DNA of 64,000 nucleotides, taken from NCBI RefSeq assembly GCF_001039355.2, contig NW_019774992.1, forward strand, positions 405,958-469,957, given 5' to 3'. The position numbers and the translations under genes are program-made. Shown piece by piece: positions 52,929 through 64,000 of this stretch. Within the stretch, counting starts at the first letter, position 1, and each line of letters opens with the position of its first letter. The stretch comes from Lingula anatina. Its lineage: Eukaryota > Brachiopoda > Lingulata > Lingulida > Lingulidae. A model generated the notes under the pieces. It was not told the DNA's origin. It searched no databases and worked only from the letters and a program-made list of their open reading frames with translations.

Positions 52929-55900
52929 TTAATAATGCACACCCTCCGTCAGCTGAACAATGGTGGGGCTGCCCCTCTCCTCCTCAAATATAGCCTCGAT
53001 ATCGGCATAGCTTGGAGGGTTCTGTGTCGGCGCACCCGAGGCCACGGAGAGGGTCTGTAGATGCGGTTCCAGAGGCTTGGTCTCGTTGTGGAGCTCAGGC
53101 CTGGTGATGCCGTAAACCGGGTTCTTGGGCAGCACAGTCTGGGTCTGCTCGGCGACGGGGCGGCGGGTTTTGTCCAACGCGGAGTTTGACTTTGAAACAT
53201 CGTCAGTGTTATGGCTAGGCGAGCTGACATTCCCTATAAGCCAGTAAGTAGTCATGTGCCCCTTCCCCTGTAAAATGAAGAACTGATATTGATTACCGCG
53301 GTATCTTTTAGATTCAAACATGCATAATTCAAGACGATGGAGTCTGATCCAGCAATATAACTGCGTTTAAATCCCAGATCTAATTTGGTAATCTCCAGTT
53401 TGGCTTGTAAAAATCACTATGGAATAGAACCACTTCAAAATGATTCGAAATTAGAAAAAATCTTCCAATGTACATGCATCTCATAAGCTTTATAATTTCT
53501 TTCGCTTATCAAAATATGTGAAAGTAGAATTGTCATGGATCCACAATAAGAAAAGAGTTGCAGTTACACGCATTCTTCTCATGCTTCAGATAATATATCA
53601 CCAGTTCACTCATCCACAATCTCAACCGTATATCTAAAAACACTCTTTTTTGTTGAAAATAATCGCTATACGATCTTCACGTTTCGAGGAAACGAATCAC
53701 TGCCCAGAACAAGTAATTTTACCTTGACTTCTATATCTCCTCTCCTCTGCATGATATAACATCCAGTTTTGTCCAGCAGACGATAGGTGGTGTGGCTGAT
53801 GTGGATTCGATGGGCTGGAATATTAAAAACAAGCCTTTTGTTAAAAAAAGCTCCATACTTTTTTTGCGGGGGTGGGGGGGAGGGGAGGTGAATCTGTTGA
53901 CATTTTTTTCCTCTGAATTTAATCTAGATTGGCTCACAGCTTAATGAGTCCAAAATAGTAAGGAGCTTAAATACATAAATGTTCATCAATATAACACTGT
54001 TTTCAGATCTAATAAATCTATTTCCATAACCATTATGATACTACGTGTGTTGCAATGTGACGCCCTAAGGTACTTATAAAGTAAAATACATTCACAAAAT
54101 TAAGCCTCATTAAAATGAAACTGTAACTCTAATATGTCTCTGTTGGAAATTGTCCAATCTTTTCACCATAAATATGACTTTGTTATTGAAGAATTATTAT
54201 AACCAAAGAGAATATAAGCCCATTATGACCTGCAGAACAAAACGTTTAGAACAGGGTTGATATTAATTGCCGGGAAGTGTGAGATAATACACTGTCACCC
54301 GAGCGACATATAAGAATAATCAACCCTGCCAGCGCGTTTTGTTTGCATCATTTTGTGAATACAGTGTATATCTCCAATATCCGAAAACTGAATTATTTTC
54401 CTCCGGTCTGGTGAAATGATATGAATAAGAACTGCTCAAAGGAAATAGATCACCGTCTTGTTTTCGTCAATTTTAGGAAATTGATTTCCGTTTTCATCCC
54501 AAAGAATGGAATATTAATTATTGCCTCTCTAATATCATGGAATGTTATAAAATAAATCAGAAACAATGTGTGAATGGAGTAGCATTACATGTACATGTTT
54601 CATTGCACAAAGGAACTGAAAATTGTTCCAATAATATAAAAGAGATTCGTATCACCCCGGGTTAATTTGCTTTGTTGATGCTGTCAATAAGAAAATTGTC
54701 AAGTTAAATTTGTCTTCGTTTTTGCCAGCCATATGCTGAGCAGAAAAAAAATCGGTGTGCTAAAACAAATATTTCAGTTTACATGTATACTTACGGAGAC
54801 TGTAGGTTTCCATTCGGGATGCTGTGTTGACGGTGTCTCCGAACAAACAGTAGCGCGGCAGCTTAGAGCCAACAACACCAGCGACCAAGGGCCCTGTAAT
54901 ACAACACAGACGCTGTTGTCGACATTATTGGTAAAAGCTCGATTATCGTCTCCATTCGATAGCGGAAATGAAGAACTGTTAACAAGAACCCGGTAATTAT
55001 ATCTGTGGTGTGGACAACGTAAGAATCTGGTTGACCAGTAAAGGCCTAAGTGAGCAGTATAATGATGCCTGTAGATTCAGCGAAAGTCGCGTATATTATT
55101 TCTCTGCCTTCACGCACATGTTATGTAGGCTACGGGTGTAACGTGACAGAAGGGTCTCCGTGACAGAGAGTCCGTTTCCCATCCATTTGTACGGGTAAGC
55201 CTCGCCCTAGCTAACTTTAACCATTACAATGTATAAATAAATGGAAGGCGGACTTTCTGTTACACGGAGCCTCAGTTTCGTTACGGGAGGGGGGGGGGGG
55301 GGGGCTAATGGGGTGCCTCACTTTATGGCCTTTTGATTGCTCTTATTTTTTTCCCTTTTGCCCTACTGGGTAATGTTTAAAAATGATAAATAACCATTCA
55401 ATTGTTCCCAAAGGACCTATCACCCTTTGAACGCGGTCCACTGTGATTGACCTGTCACGTCTGTTATAGCAGTGAATGGCTCACAAGTGAGAATAATTAG
55501 GACCTTTTTGGAAAGTGTGATAGTTGCCCGTGGCAACAGTGCAAAAACGATCCACACCTTTAAATCGAGCAACAAGGTAACTGCCTATTTCACAAACAAA
55601 TGGATCAGAAAGCAAGCAAGGTTTTTAGAGTGCGCCACCAAAAATACAGTGTAATCTCGCAAACAAAAATGAGCAATAGTCAGAATCGGAAAACTTGCAT
55701 GAATTAACTAACTGTACCTGTATGTATCACATTAAATGTATTTATCGAAAATACAATGCAATGTAGGCCTATCGAAAATATATATCCAAGAAGTTACATG
55801 TACCGTGGAAAACCGTCATTAACAGGGCACCATCACTTACGGCTTCTACGTTTATCAAAATGAAGTTCTGGGTCCCGTAACTCGAAAGCATCGCGTATTG

Positions 55901-56311
55901 CGAATAGCGATTTCACATAGAGGCTCCAGTGTATTATATGGGGCGAGTATGGGCGAGTTATGGAATCGAGACGCTTGCGCTTGGTCGCAATGCGCGATGG
56001 TTTTCGAGTTACGGGGCCCAGAACACCTTCTACAACCCCGTCACCTAGCAACGGATCTCGCATAAGACTACGAGAGTAGGCCTACAGACTGTCCCTACCT
56101 GTGTGGACCCCAATCCGCAGCCGTATCTTGCCCTCGAAGGTGGCCAGGTTGGAGAACTCGATATCATTACAGGTGTTCAGAAGGTCCAGGGACATGTTAG
56201 CGATCTCGCTGGCGTGCTTGTTGCCGTTACGTGTTGGCAAACCTAGAAAATATGCGAAATGCAATTGTGTGAAGATGCCAGCATAACATGTGTGTTACTG
56301 TTCAAGCAACA

Positions 56312-56353
<42 letters not shown>

Positions 56354-56404
56354 GTTAAATAATGCAGGAATGATTGTTTTTTTTACATTGGTATTTAGGC
56401 CTAT

Positions 56405-56439
<35 letters not shown>

Positions 56440-57704
56440 TTGGTACGCCGTCTTCATTCTGATTTAGGCTACATATTCTCTGTTCATAACCAATAAAACT
56501 GTAACTTGCAAATTGAACAATCATGTGATAGATAAAGTTAACCCCACCTGATGCCACCATGTACGACTCTCCAATTGTTTCCACCTTGTACACGTCAAAT
56601 AGGCCGATATGTTCGTCAAACAGACGATAGATGGTGTTCAGAATCGTGACAATCTCCATTGGAGTGCACTGCATCGATATTCGGGTAAAGCCGACGATAT
56701 CGGAGAAAAATACGGTTACCTAGGATTCGGGAAAAAAGAAAGACGCATTGACAGTATGTGTGATGGTTTTTAAGTTTTTCATAAGACAAATATAGTTATA
56801 ACGGATATAGTGCTACTTCATAGCATTCTAGTTGGGCATTGTGTATTCAAATGTATACGATGATCTGAAAATAATATTGGAATGATTGTTGCAATTTAGA
56901 TACATGTACTTGATGTTGTGGTGAGACAATTTTCAATGCACATTTCGAAGTTAATTTTATTATTGGAACCAACAAGCGTAGCACGCATTAAGAGAAACAG
57001 AGAAAACAAACTAATGAATGAATGCCTGTTCTGACGCAAATGTAAACTCCACCGGTAATTGGATAAGGCATTCCGAGAAATAAAAGATGCTAACAGATTT
57101 ATATTTCTTACCTCCTTGAAGTATTCTGCGCTAACATCCGTTTTAGACTTTAATTGATCTAGAATGAGAATCGTGAGAAGTTTGATATGCACGTTTGACA
57201 CTAATGAACACCGTGTTTGTTCAATCTTATGATCTTTGTCCAAAAAAAAAAAACTGCTTTTGGGATCTTGCATCTAATCCTTCCTACTCACATACTAAAA
57301 CCATAATCCCTATCCAGTTACTTCATTTAATGTAACAAGCAGTACACCTATCCATGCCAGGAAGTACACTGTGCCATCCACTGGCTGTGGTAAAGGCGCA
57401 CTACAAAAAAAACAACTTATACAACAGTGCATTACATGAACCTTATGCAAGCAGTTCAGTGGTTTAGCACGCCTACACTTCTTTCCAACGTACTCGTGTA
57501 ATCATCAGGTTTTTTCTACATTCTACGTATACTCAACACCAGGAGGAGGCGTGTTAATCTGCTGATTGCATTCAGCGAGAGTCCCCGGACAGTTGGATCG
57601 ATCTACGCAGAATGGGGATGGGCCATATGACCCAATTTGTGTCACATATTTACATGTATGTAACAAAACAATGCAGTTCTGCAAGAACTAATGAGAAGCA
57701 TGCC

Positions 57705-57755
<51 letters not shown>

Positions 57756-60700
57756 AACCAATCGTTACACATACCGGCGACCGGCTGTGGCAGCATCTGA
57801 TACAACAGGGAATCAGTCCGATGCTTCTCCCTGTTCAACTCCTTCGTCTTGTCCGCCAGGGTGATGGCGTAGCACTGGATGTTGGTGGTCAGTTTGACCA
57901 CGGACCGAATGACCAGCGGGCAGAAGGCAAACACCAGGAGAATGAAAATGCTGCTCACGGCCACTGATATGTACCGAGCGTTAAGGTCGGACTCAATCAT
58001 GGAGCTGATGGTGTCTTTGATCTCCAGCTGGACGTCCAAAAGCTTGTTGACGAAGATGGTCATCTGGTCGTACCTTGGGTCAAATATTGGATAATTAATT
58101 GAAAGATTTAAAGGCATCATGGCCATAGGAGCCTTTTAATATGCATAAGTCAATATGCCACAAAATGTGAAAAAGATTAAAGTGACGAGGCCCGTGCCGA
58201 CTTCGCATTTTAGGGGACCGGTGATATGTGAAGTCAACATTAACAAATTGTTGGTATAAACATAAACCATACCACCTCTTTTTTTAAGAAAACAGTTGAT
58301 TAAAGTGAACAGCCACTGAATTATCTTGGCTCAAACTACAGAAGATTACAATTTTGGCCTAAGATACGAAGGCCAATTCTCATTTAACAGAACCGACAAC
58401 GAGCAAAGATGGTACATACATGTACATGTACATATGTACTTACCAGTGTGCGCTCCTTTTAAGGTCCCCCTTCGGCTCCGAGTTGTTTCTCCATTGGATC
58501 TCCTCTCTGTAGTTTGACAAAACCATGGACAGTTTGTTCCCTTTGACCTCGATATCGAGCTCCGTAAGCGGGATGACCATAGGGGAGAAATTCTGAGCCA
58601 TCCGGAATTCATTTCTCGCGGTGTGCAGGGCCCTGTTGTATAAACTGTAGTACTCGTTGCTTTCAAAATGTCCGCGCACGAAAAAGACCTGACCAAGAGC
58701 GCGCTCAAGGCCGACGTTTTCCTTGACGAAGATGATTTTCTGGTAGGCGACAAGGGATCGCCACACTGTGCCGTATTTGCTCTCCGTGATGGAATCTGTT
58801 AGCCAGTTGCCGATGACATCAATAATGCTGGTATAAAAGAGAAGCTCTTCCAATATAGTGTTGTTCAGGAGATCTAGACGGTTTCGGTGGTCGTTTAAAT
58901 AGCTGCGGAATACGTTTTTACTGCGAAATTCTGGGTTTCTGAGGATGATCTTTGCGTTGACTGGAAAAAAAAAGAAAAATCTGCGATGAATTAAGGGTGT
59001 TTGTATGACTCTTAACAGAAGCTTTTCGGATGGATATATTTTTTCATGAATGTATTAGAAAATGATCAGTAAGATGAAGTCTGGGTCAATATAAATATTT
59101 ATCCGAAACTTACCTAGTCGAAATAAATGCATTATACAAAAAGCTACACCTGTTTCCCAAGATACATGCACATTGCCCACATTTATGGACTAATAAAGAC
59201 AATACTCCAAGCCTGGGGAAAAATACGTGTACCAAACCACACAATTGAACGTTGGAGTTTATCAAAGGGAACCTTACCTGGCCATCCTGTGAGATCCTCT
59301 AATGATTTATCTGTCTCGGGATATCTGGCTGCCAGGTACGACTTGGTAGAGGGGCCGATGTCGCTCATATAGAGGACGCTTTGATCTCTCTCTCTCTGGA
59401 GGTAATGCAGGAACATCCCCAGCTGCGTGCTGAACTCTACGTAGGTCCGTACCTTGAAAAGAACGCAAACAGTGATATGCTTTATCACTGCCGGTGTAAC
59501 AAAACAGAGGGTCCGTGTAACAGACAGTCCGCCCTCCATTAAGTTACAAGGGTTAGGGTTAACCTGACTACCAAGTGGGTCAAAATCTAGGGTGAGGCTC
59601 ACCTGTACAAATGAATATCGTGGGGGACTCTCTGTCAAGTTACACCGGCCAGGCCCGGAGCTGGGTTGGAAGAGTACGGGGATTTGGCCGGGAAAAGGTC
59701 CGCTCTGGGTAAATTTGGGCCCAGGTACACGTGGCTTCATGGTTATTTTTTCAGAAAAAGACCCCCCCTCCCCCGTCCTTTTTGAAATGTTACATGTACG
59801 TTCGTGCCTGAACTCTGACAAGTGTGATCTTACTAGCGATAAAAATGGGAAAACCGTAAGCGGATTAGTGTTTTACAGTGTGTATTAATTAGGAAGAACT
59901 ATATATAAGACATTCCAATTTGAACGTGCCTATGACACAAAACGAACTATTGTGGTACACCAATGAGTATGTAAAGTAAAATTTCAAAGACAGGCAGGTG
60001 AATTAGTTCAAGTAGTTTTGTTACTTTCCCAAACACGCTCACAAATTCTATGGCATATGTCAGATCCTTTTTTTCCAAACAGTGCGCACGCAACCCACAA
60101 GCACCCTGAGCTTCAGAGCTAACTTGGCTACAGTGAAAAGGTTAGTGTCAAGTTAGCTCTGAAGCTCAGGGTGCCCACAAGGGGGGGATGGAAATGTAAT
60201 CTTCAATCCTCGATCAAAATGTCTCTTTTCGTTTGCCACAAGCAGAGGAAACCCAATGATTACACATTTCAGGAAATACAATAGAAAGTGTCTGTTTGTG
60301 ACATTTGGGAAAAATGTGCAAATCAGGAGCACTGAAAGATACCGTCATGGGCAAAGTTAATCCGTGTTCTTTTCAACGAGATGACTGTGGCAGTATTTTA
60401 ACTCATGATAATTTTCTTTTCCCAGTCAGTGTCCGTTTTGGAACCTGTACAAATTGATTACAGAAGTGAACGAAGCCAAAAGTTTAGTACACAGCACAAG
60501 TAGACTTAAATCCATTCGCGATTTCATAAATATTATTATTGAATCCAATACATGTAGTACTGAATATACAATACAACAGAATAAAACATATGATAATATT
60601 ACATATAAAAAATTGCTGCTAACAAATACGCACCAATCACTGCGAGTTTGGCAAACATTTTCCGTTATATTAATCACACTCTGTTTGCGTATCCTTAATT

Positions 60701-63476
60701 GTTAGCATAGCAATATGATTCTCATTATCACGTACGAAGAGGCAGCAATAAATCCTTTTCCATTGGTGAGCATGTCGTTTTAAACCTCTTATAGTCTTAC
60801 TTGTACCTTATTTCTTTCTTATTTATTTCGGATTACATAAGGAAAAAAGACGTTTTTCTGGTGCTGTCGCTGAAAAAGACGTTTTCGGAGCTGTCTCGCA
60901 ATATTTAAGATATAGCACAAGTTCTTAGCCTGTTCGAGAGAAGTCAGAAAATTCTTTCAGGTAAGCATCTTTGTTGTTACAAATTTCGGTTAGTTCATAT
61001 GTAAGTACGTTCCAAAGCACAGCCATATTTGAGTTGAGTCTTTGGAGTGAAATCCATAAGTTTCTTTGCTAAATAGTACGTAGAGCTTTTTTATGGGGAT
61101 TTCTCTCTGTGATATATTACTGGCCTCATAGTTAATGGAAGATTTACAAAAGGATGGGGTTTTTCATGGTGTCTTATATAAGATGATTGAACTGTTCATA
61201 GACAAGTGTCGTTTTAGATAATGTAAACAAAAGGTATACAGACATTGTCTCTTGCAGTACGCGTCGTGTTTTCCATATTCAGACGTATATGAATATATAA
61301 GTACAGATGTGCACGTCCACGTTACTGGGTAACAACAATTGGTTTATCATTTTTGAAAGTCTGTCAAAATATCCTTACGTGTTGGATTACAATGAGGGTG
61401 CTTTCAAGTGAAAGGGGATAGATATGTCTTATTACATCAAACAATTTCGCATTTCCAAACATTGCTGTGTATCTTAAACTTTTTTATTCTTAGCCGAAAA
61501 TGACACTCGAGCAGTGCTTAAATCTGGGACACAGACATACCAGTCTGTTTTGCAGTTGTACATTATGGAAAAGAAAGCTTTCAGAATATTATTGTCTTTT
61601 TTTTTTTTTTTTTTTTTTTGTCATCTCAGGGATCATTTAAGCGTTAGGGAAATACAAAAATTGTTCTTCGTCGCAAAGTTTGATGGGTGAAGAAAACGGG
61701 TCATTGTACGTTACCATCGTTTCCGTTTTTAACTTCAGTACAAAGTATGATCTCCCATGCACTCCCAAGTACACAAATTATTCAATTTCGGGAATTAAAT
61801 ACCTGAAATACGCTCTGCTTTTCATAAAACAACAAGGTGTAAGGAAATTCTGTCATCACTGATTTTATGACCCAATCCTGTTTTGATTCCTTCAGAAACG
61901 CACGACAGCGAAAACACAGCTATAGCGTGTAGTTTCGTTTCCCCATTCAGATTCGGCCCACGTGTAGTTTCGTTTCCCCATTCAGATTCGGCCCAGGGGC
62001 CTAGCGTACATAGTGGAAACTTCGATTGATCACGTAATGACCCAACCATATGAATATCAAATGAGACTAATTAAATAACCTATACCCGGTCCCCACTTTT
62101 TGACGTGAAACGTACGCGAGACGCTGTTTAACCGCCGCTGTCATAGCTGTTTAACCGCCCATTCAGCCGATTCCGCCATATGTTAAGTGTAGTCCTCCCT
62201 GATAATTTTTGTATGTGTTTAATCCTACATTTTCCAAAATTTATGAATATAAAACAAAACACGATGCATATTCTAAGCGGAAAGCGTGTTCACAAGATCG
62301 GCGCCATGCTGAAATTTTGATGTCCATGTCCCATTGTTGTTACCCAGTACCGTGGACATGCACGTAGGAATAACATTTAAGTTAAAGGAGAGTGATAGAC
62401 TAAAGTAAGGGTTACACCAATATAGTGTCACGTTTCTTTCATATAAGTCGCATGTCAACCGAAATACCGAAATTTATAAAACCCTCAGTCGTTTTCGCCA
62501 GCTTAATTGAACAAATGTTATTGCTCGCGCAGCAGTAATGCACCATACATCATCACATCATTTGGTATTTGGTGGACTTAACGGAACTGAAGGGACGGAT
62601 AAAGTGTTCAGATTTATGGCTAGATATTATAGGAACGTGCAGTTCTAAAGCTTTTGTTTCTACCTTGGTGATCAGTTTTTTTATCCTTTATTCCTTTGTG
62701 GACTTTATTTGTGTGTAGCAGACTAGTGATCAATTTGTGTTACATTGAATCTAGACTCTCCTCACACACGCGTATGTCACTGTAATAACCTGACTTAGTC
62801 GGAGCCGCATTAACGAAAAATGGATTTTACAACATGTACGTATATAATCCGAATATAATATGTATATAATCCGAATACACACGCACGCCATTACCTTCTG
62901 CCCCTCTTCCAATGCCGCCACTGTGTCCTGCAGAAAATAGACGGCAACACCAGTCAAACAGATGATGGGAAGGAAGGTCAAGGCCAACATCTTTGCCAGC
63001 TGTTTTCTCTTCCCAGACTGGGAAATAGGCTCGCCAGTACATATCCCTGTAATAAAATGCCACATAGATATGGAATGCCGTGTTTTAACTCAATGCTACA
63101 CGATAACGATTACATTTTGAGAAAATGTGTAAGGCCAAAGTGTTGATGTACAAATGTGTCTGTAACATTTCTTATCATGTCTATATTGGTTGAAACCCCA
63201 AATAATAATATAATTATGTAAAAGAGTACTTTTATTGTTCAAACGGGACAATGTAATTTTATTAGAAGTGACTGTACTGTTCCCATCAAAATAAACGATA
63301 ATTTTTAAATCGTTAGCGAATACAGAAATATAAAACCTACCAAAATTGCCTCTCTTCTTTCCCGCAGAACCAGAAAGATCCCTTAGTGCCGCCTCCAGGA
63401 GATCTTGGCTATTTAGTGAGGTAACGCTGTTATTTATGATATTTTCTACCCATTTCTCGTCCTTAATGTCCTTCAT
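52929..63476 (-). CDS. Membrane guanylate cyclase with NIT-type sensor domain
   Basis: This enzyme makes cGMP from GTP. Eleven coding exons (63476-63341, 63046-62895, 59452-59278, 58960-58444, 58073-57775, 57158-57112, 56719-56548, 56242-56099, 54893-54795, 53814-53723, 53267-52929) total 2172 nt, 723 aa, all junctions in phase. Order: short N-terminus, TM1 ([20 protein letters not shown]), a NIT-type extracellular domain ([26 protein letters not shown]), TM2 ([19 protein letters not shown]), signalling helix ending [11 protein letters not shown], cyclase domain, and a tail of about 100 residues. Catalytic features: FFSDIVGF (first metal Asp), KVETIG (guanine-selecting Glu), [15 protein letters not shown] (Cys, Asn, Arg). 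The second metal Asp, usual in GDAY, reads GESY. No kinase-homology domain and no peptide-receptor domain. NIT-domain cyclases are known from several invertebrates; NIT domains are tied to nitrate/nitrite sensing in bacteria. Ligand here is unknown. Confidence 0.93.
54231..54350. mobile_element. Hairpin MITE in cyclase intron
   Basis: The ends CAGAACAAAACG and CGTTTTGT, and inner blocks AACAGGGTTGATATT and AATAATCAACCCTG, are inverted copies. About 120 bp, no ORF. Lies between the exons at 54893-54795 and 53814-53723. Confidence 0.7.
55130..55285. mobile_element. GTGTAACGTGACAG-type element in cyclase intron
   Basis: The left part (CTCCGTGACAGAGAGTCCGT) and right part (TCTGTTACACGGAGCCTC) form an imperfect inverted repeat. 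It is related to the elements at 52398 and 59488. A G run follows at about 55289-55304. Confidence 0.65.
55865..56024. mobile_element. 160-bp inverted-repeat element in cyclase intron
   Basis: The left arm begins GTTCTGGGTCCCGTAACTCG and the right arm ends CGAGTTACGGGGCCCAGAAC; each arm is about 31 nt. It is non-coding and lies close to the cyclase exon 56242-56099. No clear target-site duplication was found. Confidence 0.75.
56312..56441. repeat. GA run and ATTT run in cyclase intron
   Basis: An AG dinucleotide run (about 56312-56350) and an ATTT run (about 56402-56441) between the cyclase exons at 56719-56548 and 56242-56099. Confidence 0.9.
57540..57612. mobile_element. Half copy of the 22228-type element
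   Basis: CTGATTGCATTCAGCGAGAG and AGTTGGATCGATCTACG match one arm of the element at 22228-22476. Lies in a guanylate cyclase intron. Confidence 0.6.
57703..57754. repeat. ATT trinucleotide microsatellite
   Basis: About 17 ATT units, 21 bp from the donor end of the cyclase exon 58073-57775. Confidence 0.9.
59488..59655. mobile_element. GGTGTAACAAAACAG-type element in cyclase intron
   Basis: The ends CCGGTGTAAC and GTTACACCGG are inverted. Internally it has AGTCCGCCCTCCATTAAG and GGGTTAGGGTTAACC. About 165 bp, immediately beyond the exon 59452-59278, and non-coding. Confidence 0.7.
60102..60173. mobile_element. 72-bp MITE with 25-bp perfect inverted ends and 8-bp target duplication
   Basis: Arms 60102-60126 and 60149-60173 are perfect inverses (left arm begins CACCCTGAGCTTCAG), with a 22-nt spacer. 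The element is flanked on both sides by CCCACAAG (60094-60101 and 60174-60181). An 8-bp duplication is typical of hAT-type insertions. Confidence 0.82.
60182..62894 (-). other. Rest of the 3.4-kb cyclase intron
   Basis: Between the TM1 exon and the first NIT exon. It holds a T run (about 61597-61619) and a 35-bp unit repeated twice (61926-61995). Around 61.0-61.9 kb both strands give short retroelement-like peptide fragments that I could not confirm. No additional cyclase exon was seen; the frame of the flanking exons joins without one. Confidence 0.55.
61926..61995. repeat. Two tandem copies of a 35-bp unit
   Basis: The unit starts CGTGTAGTTTCGTTTCCCCA and is repeated exactly once more. Confidence 0.85.
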
Positions 63477-63740
63477 TGGGCTTTTGGATCCGTTTCCCTC
63501 TCTATAAAAATACAATAAAATTACAAAATAGTTACAGCGGCAACGTGTTTAAAATATATCGATCTAAAATACAATATTTTTGGCGCCAGCAATCCAACAG
63601 TCAAAACCAGCAGTCATGTAACCAGTCCTGTAACCAGACTGTTTTCGCCGCGCTTACATTACCCAAATGTTTGGAGAAGCTTTCATACAATGAGTCAAGG
63701 GGTATCGTTTTTCGTTGAAAATGTCGCAATTATCACTTAC

Positions 63741-63860
63741 CTTTAAGCACCGTTCAAGTACGTTAAAGGGTGCGTTCTCGTTTAACTAATGAGGTCTTAT
63801 TTCCACGCGCGTAATAAAAATGCACATCCTTATTAACGATACTGTTTTGGTGGCAACACA
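63741..63860 (-). other. Candidate 5' non-coding exon of the guanylate cyclase
   Basis: On the minus strand GTGCTTAAAG|GTAAGTG at 63741/63740 is a strong donor that can join the acceptor at 63502 (TTTTTATAG|AGAGGG). In the joined frame a TAA lies just before the junction, so translation would begin at the Met at 63476. The 5' limit of this exon is not visible; the right coordinate is nominal. Confidence 0.5.
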
Positions 63861-64000
63861 GTAGTTTCTATGGAGGATGTCTGATAAATACGCCGATGGT
63901 GTTTTAATGATGCTATTTCATTAAAATGTGATTCTTTGTTCTAACCACTGACGTTGTTGACCTTATCGATTGTTATTCTCACTAGGAAAGTGATTCCACG

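Noticed and set aside
61000-61860. Possible end of a non-LTR retrotransposon
   Set aside because: Fragments on both strands look vaguely like reverse-transcriptase C-termini, but no core motif or poly(A) structure could be tied to one strand.

Overview
This is eukaryotic nuclear DNA from an animal: split genes with GT/AG introns, many microsatellites and many short inverted-repeat elements. All recognisable genes lie on the minus strand. Gene content (NRF-6-like membrane acyltransferases and a NIT-domain guanylate cyclase), compact introns and frequent TACATGTA and TAGGCCTA words suggest a marine invertebrate, perhaps a cephalochordate or ambulacrarian. The species cannot be fixed from the window.

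Region 1 (1-46 kb) holds four head-to-tail paralogs of the 'nose resistant to fluoxetine' (NRF-6) family, here called A (1-5177, 3' end beyond the window), B (7885-18323, 895 aa), C (20521-31282, 826 aa) and D (33839-45932, 839 aa). Each has a signal peptide, an N-terminal NRF domain and a multi-pass acyltransferase-3 domain with the R-x10-H motif. I placed all exons by hand; coding lengths of B, C and D are exact multiples of three. C and D are a recent tandem duplication of about 12-13 kb including upstream sequence, now separated by different transposon insertions. D carries an array of 79-bp units copied from an exon end plus its splice donor. C has lost an acceptor AG and has an in-frame substitute 12 nt downstream.

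Region 2 (46-52.9 kb) has no intact gene. It holds a decayed Tc1/mariner transposase, two close copies of a roughly 220-bp MITE, a 169-bp tandem duplication and an assembly join marked by one n between identical 150-bp copies.

Region 3 (52.9-63.8 kb) is an 11-coding-exon membrane guanylate cyclase (723 aa): TM1, NIT-type sensor, TM2, signalling helix, class III cyclase domain. The cyclase keeps its guanine-selecting Glu and Cys, but the second metal-binding Asp reads as Glu. Its introns carry several MITEs, including a 72-bp element with an 8-bp target duplication. No functional link between the acyltransferase cluster and the cyclase is visible beyond shared orientation.
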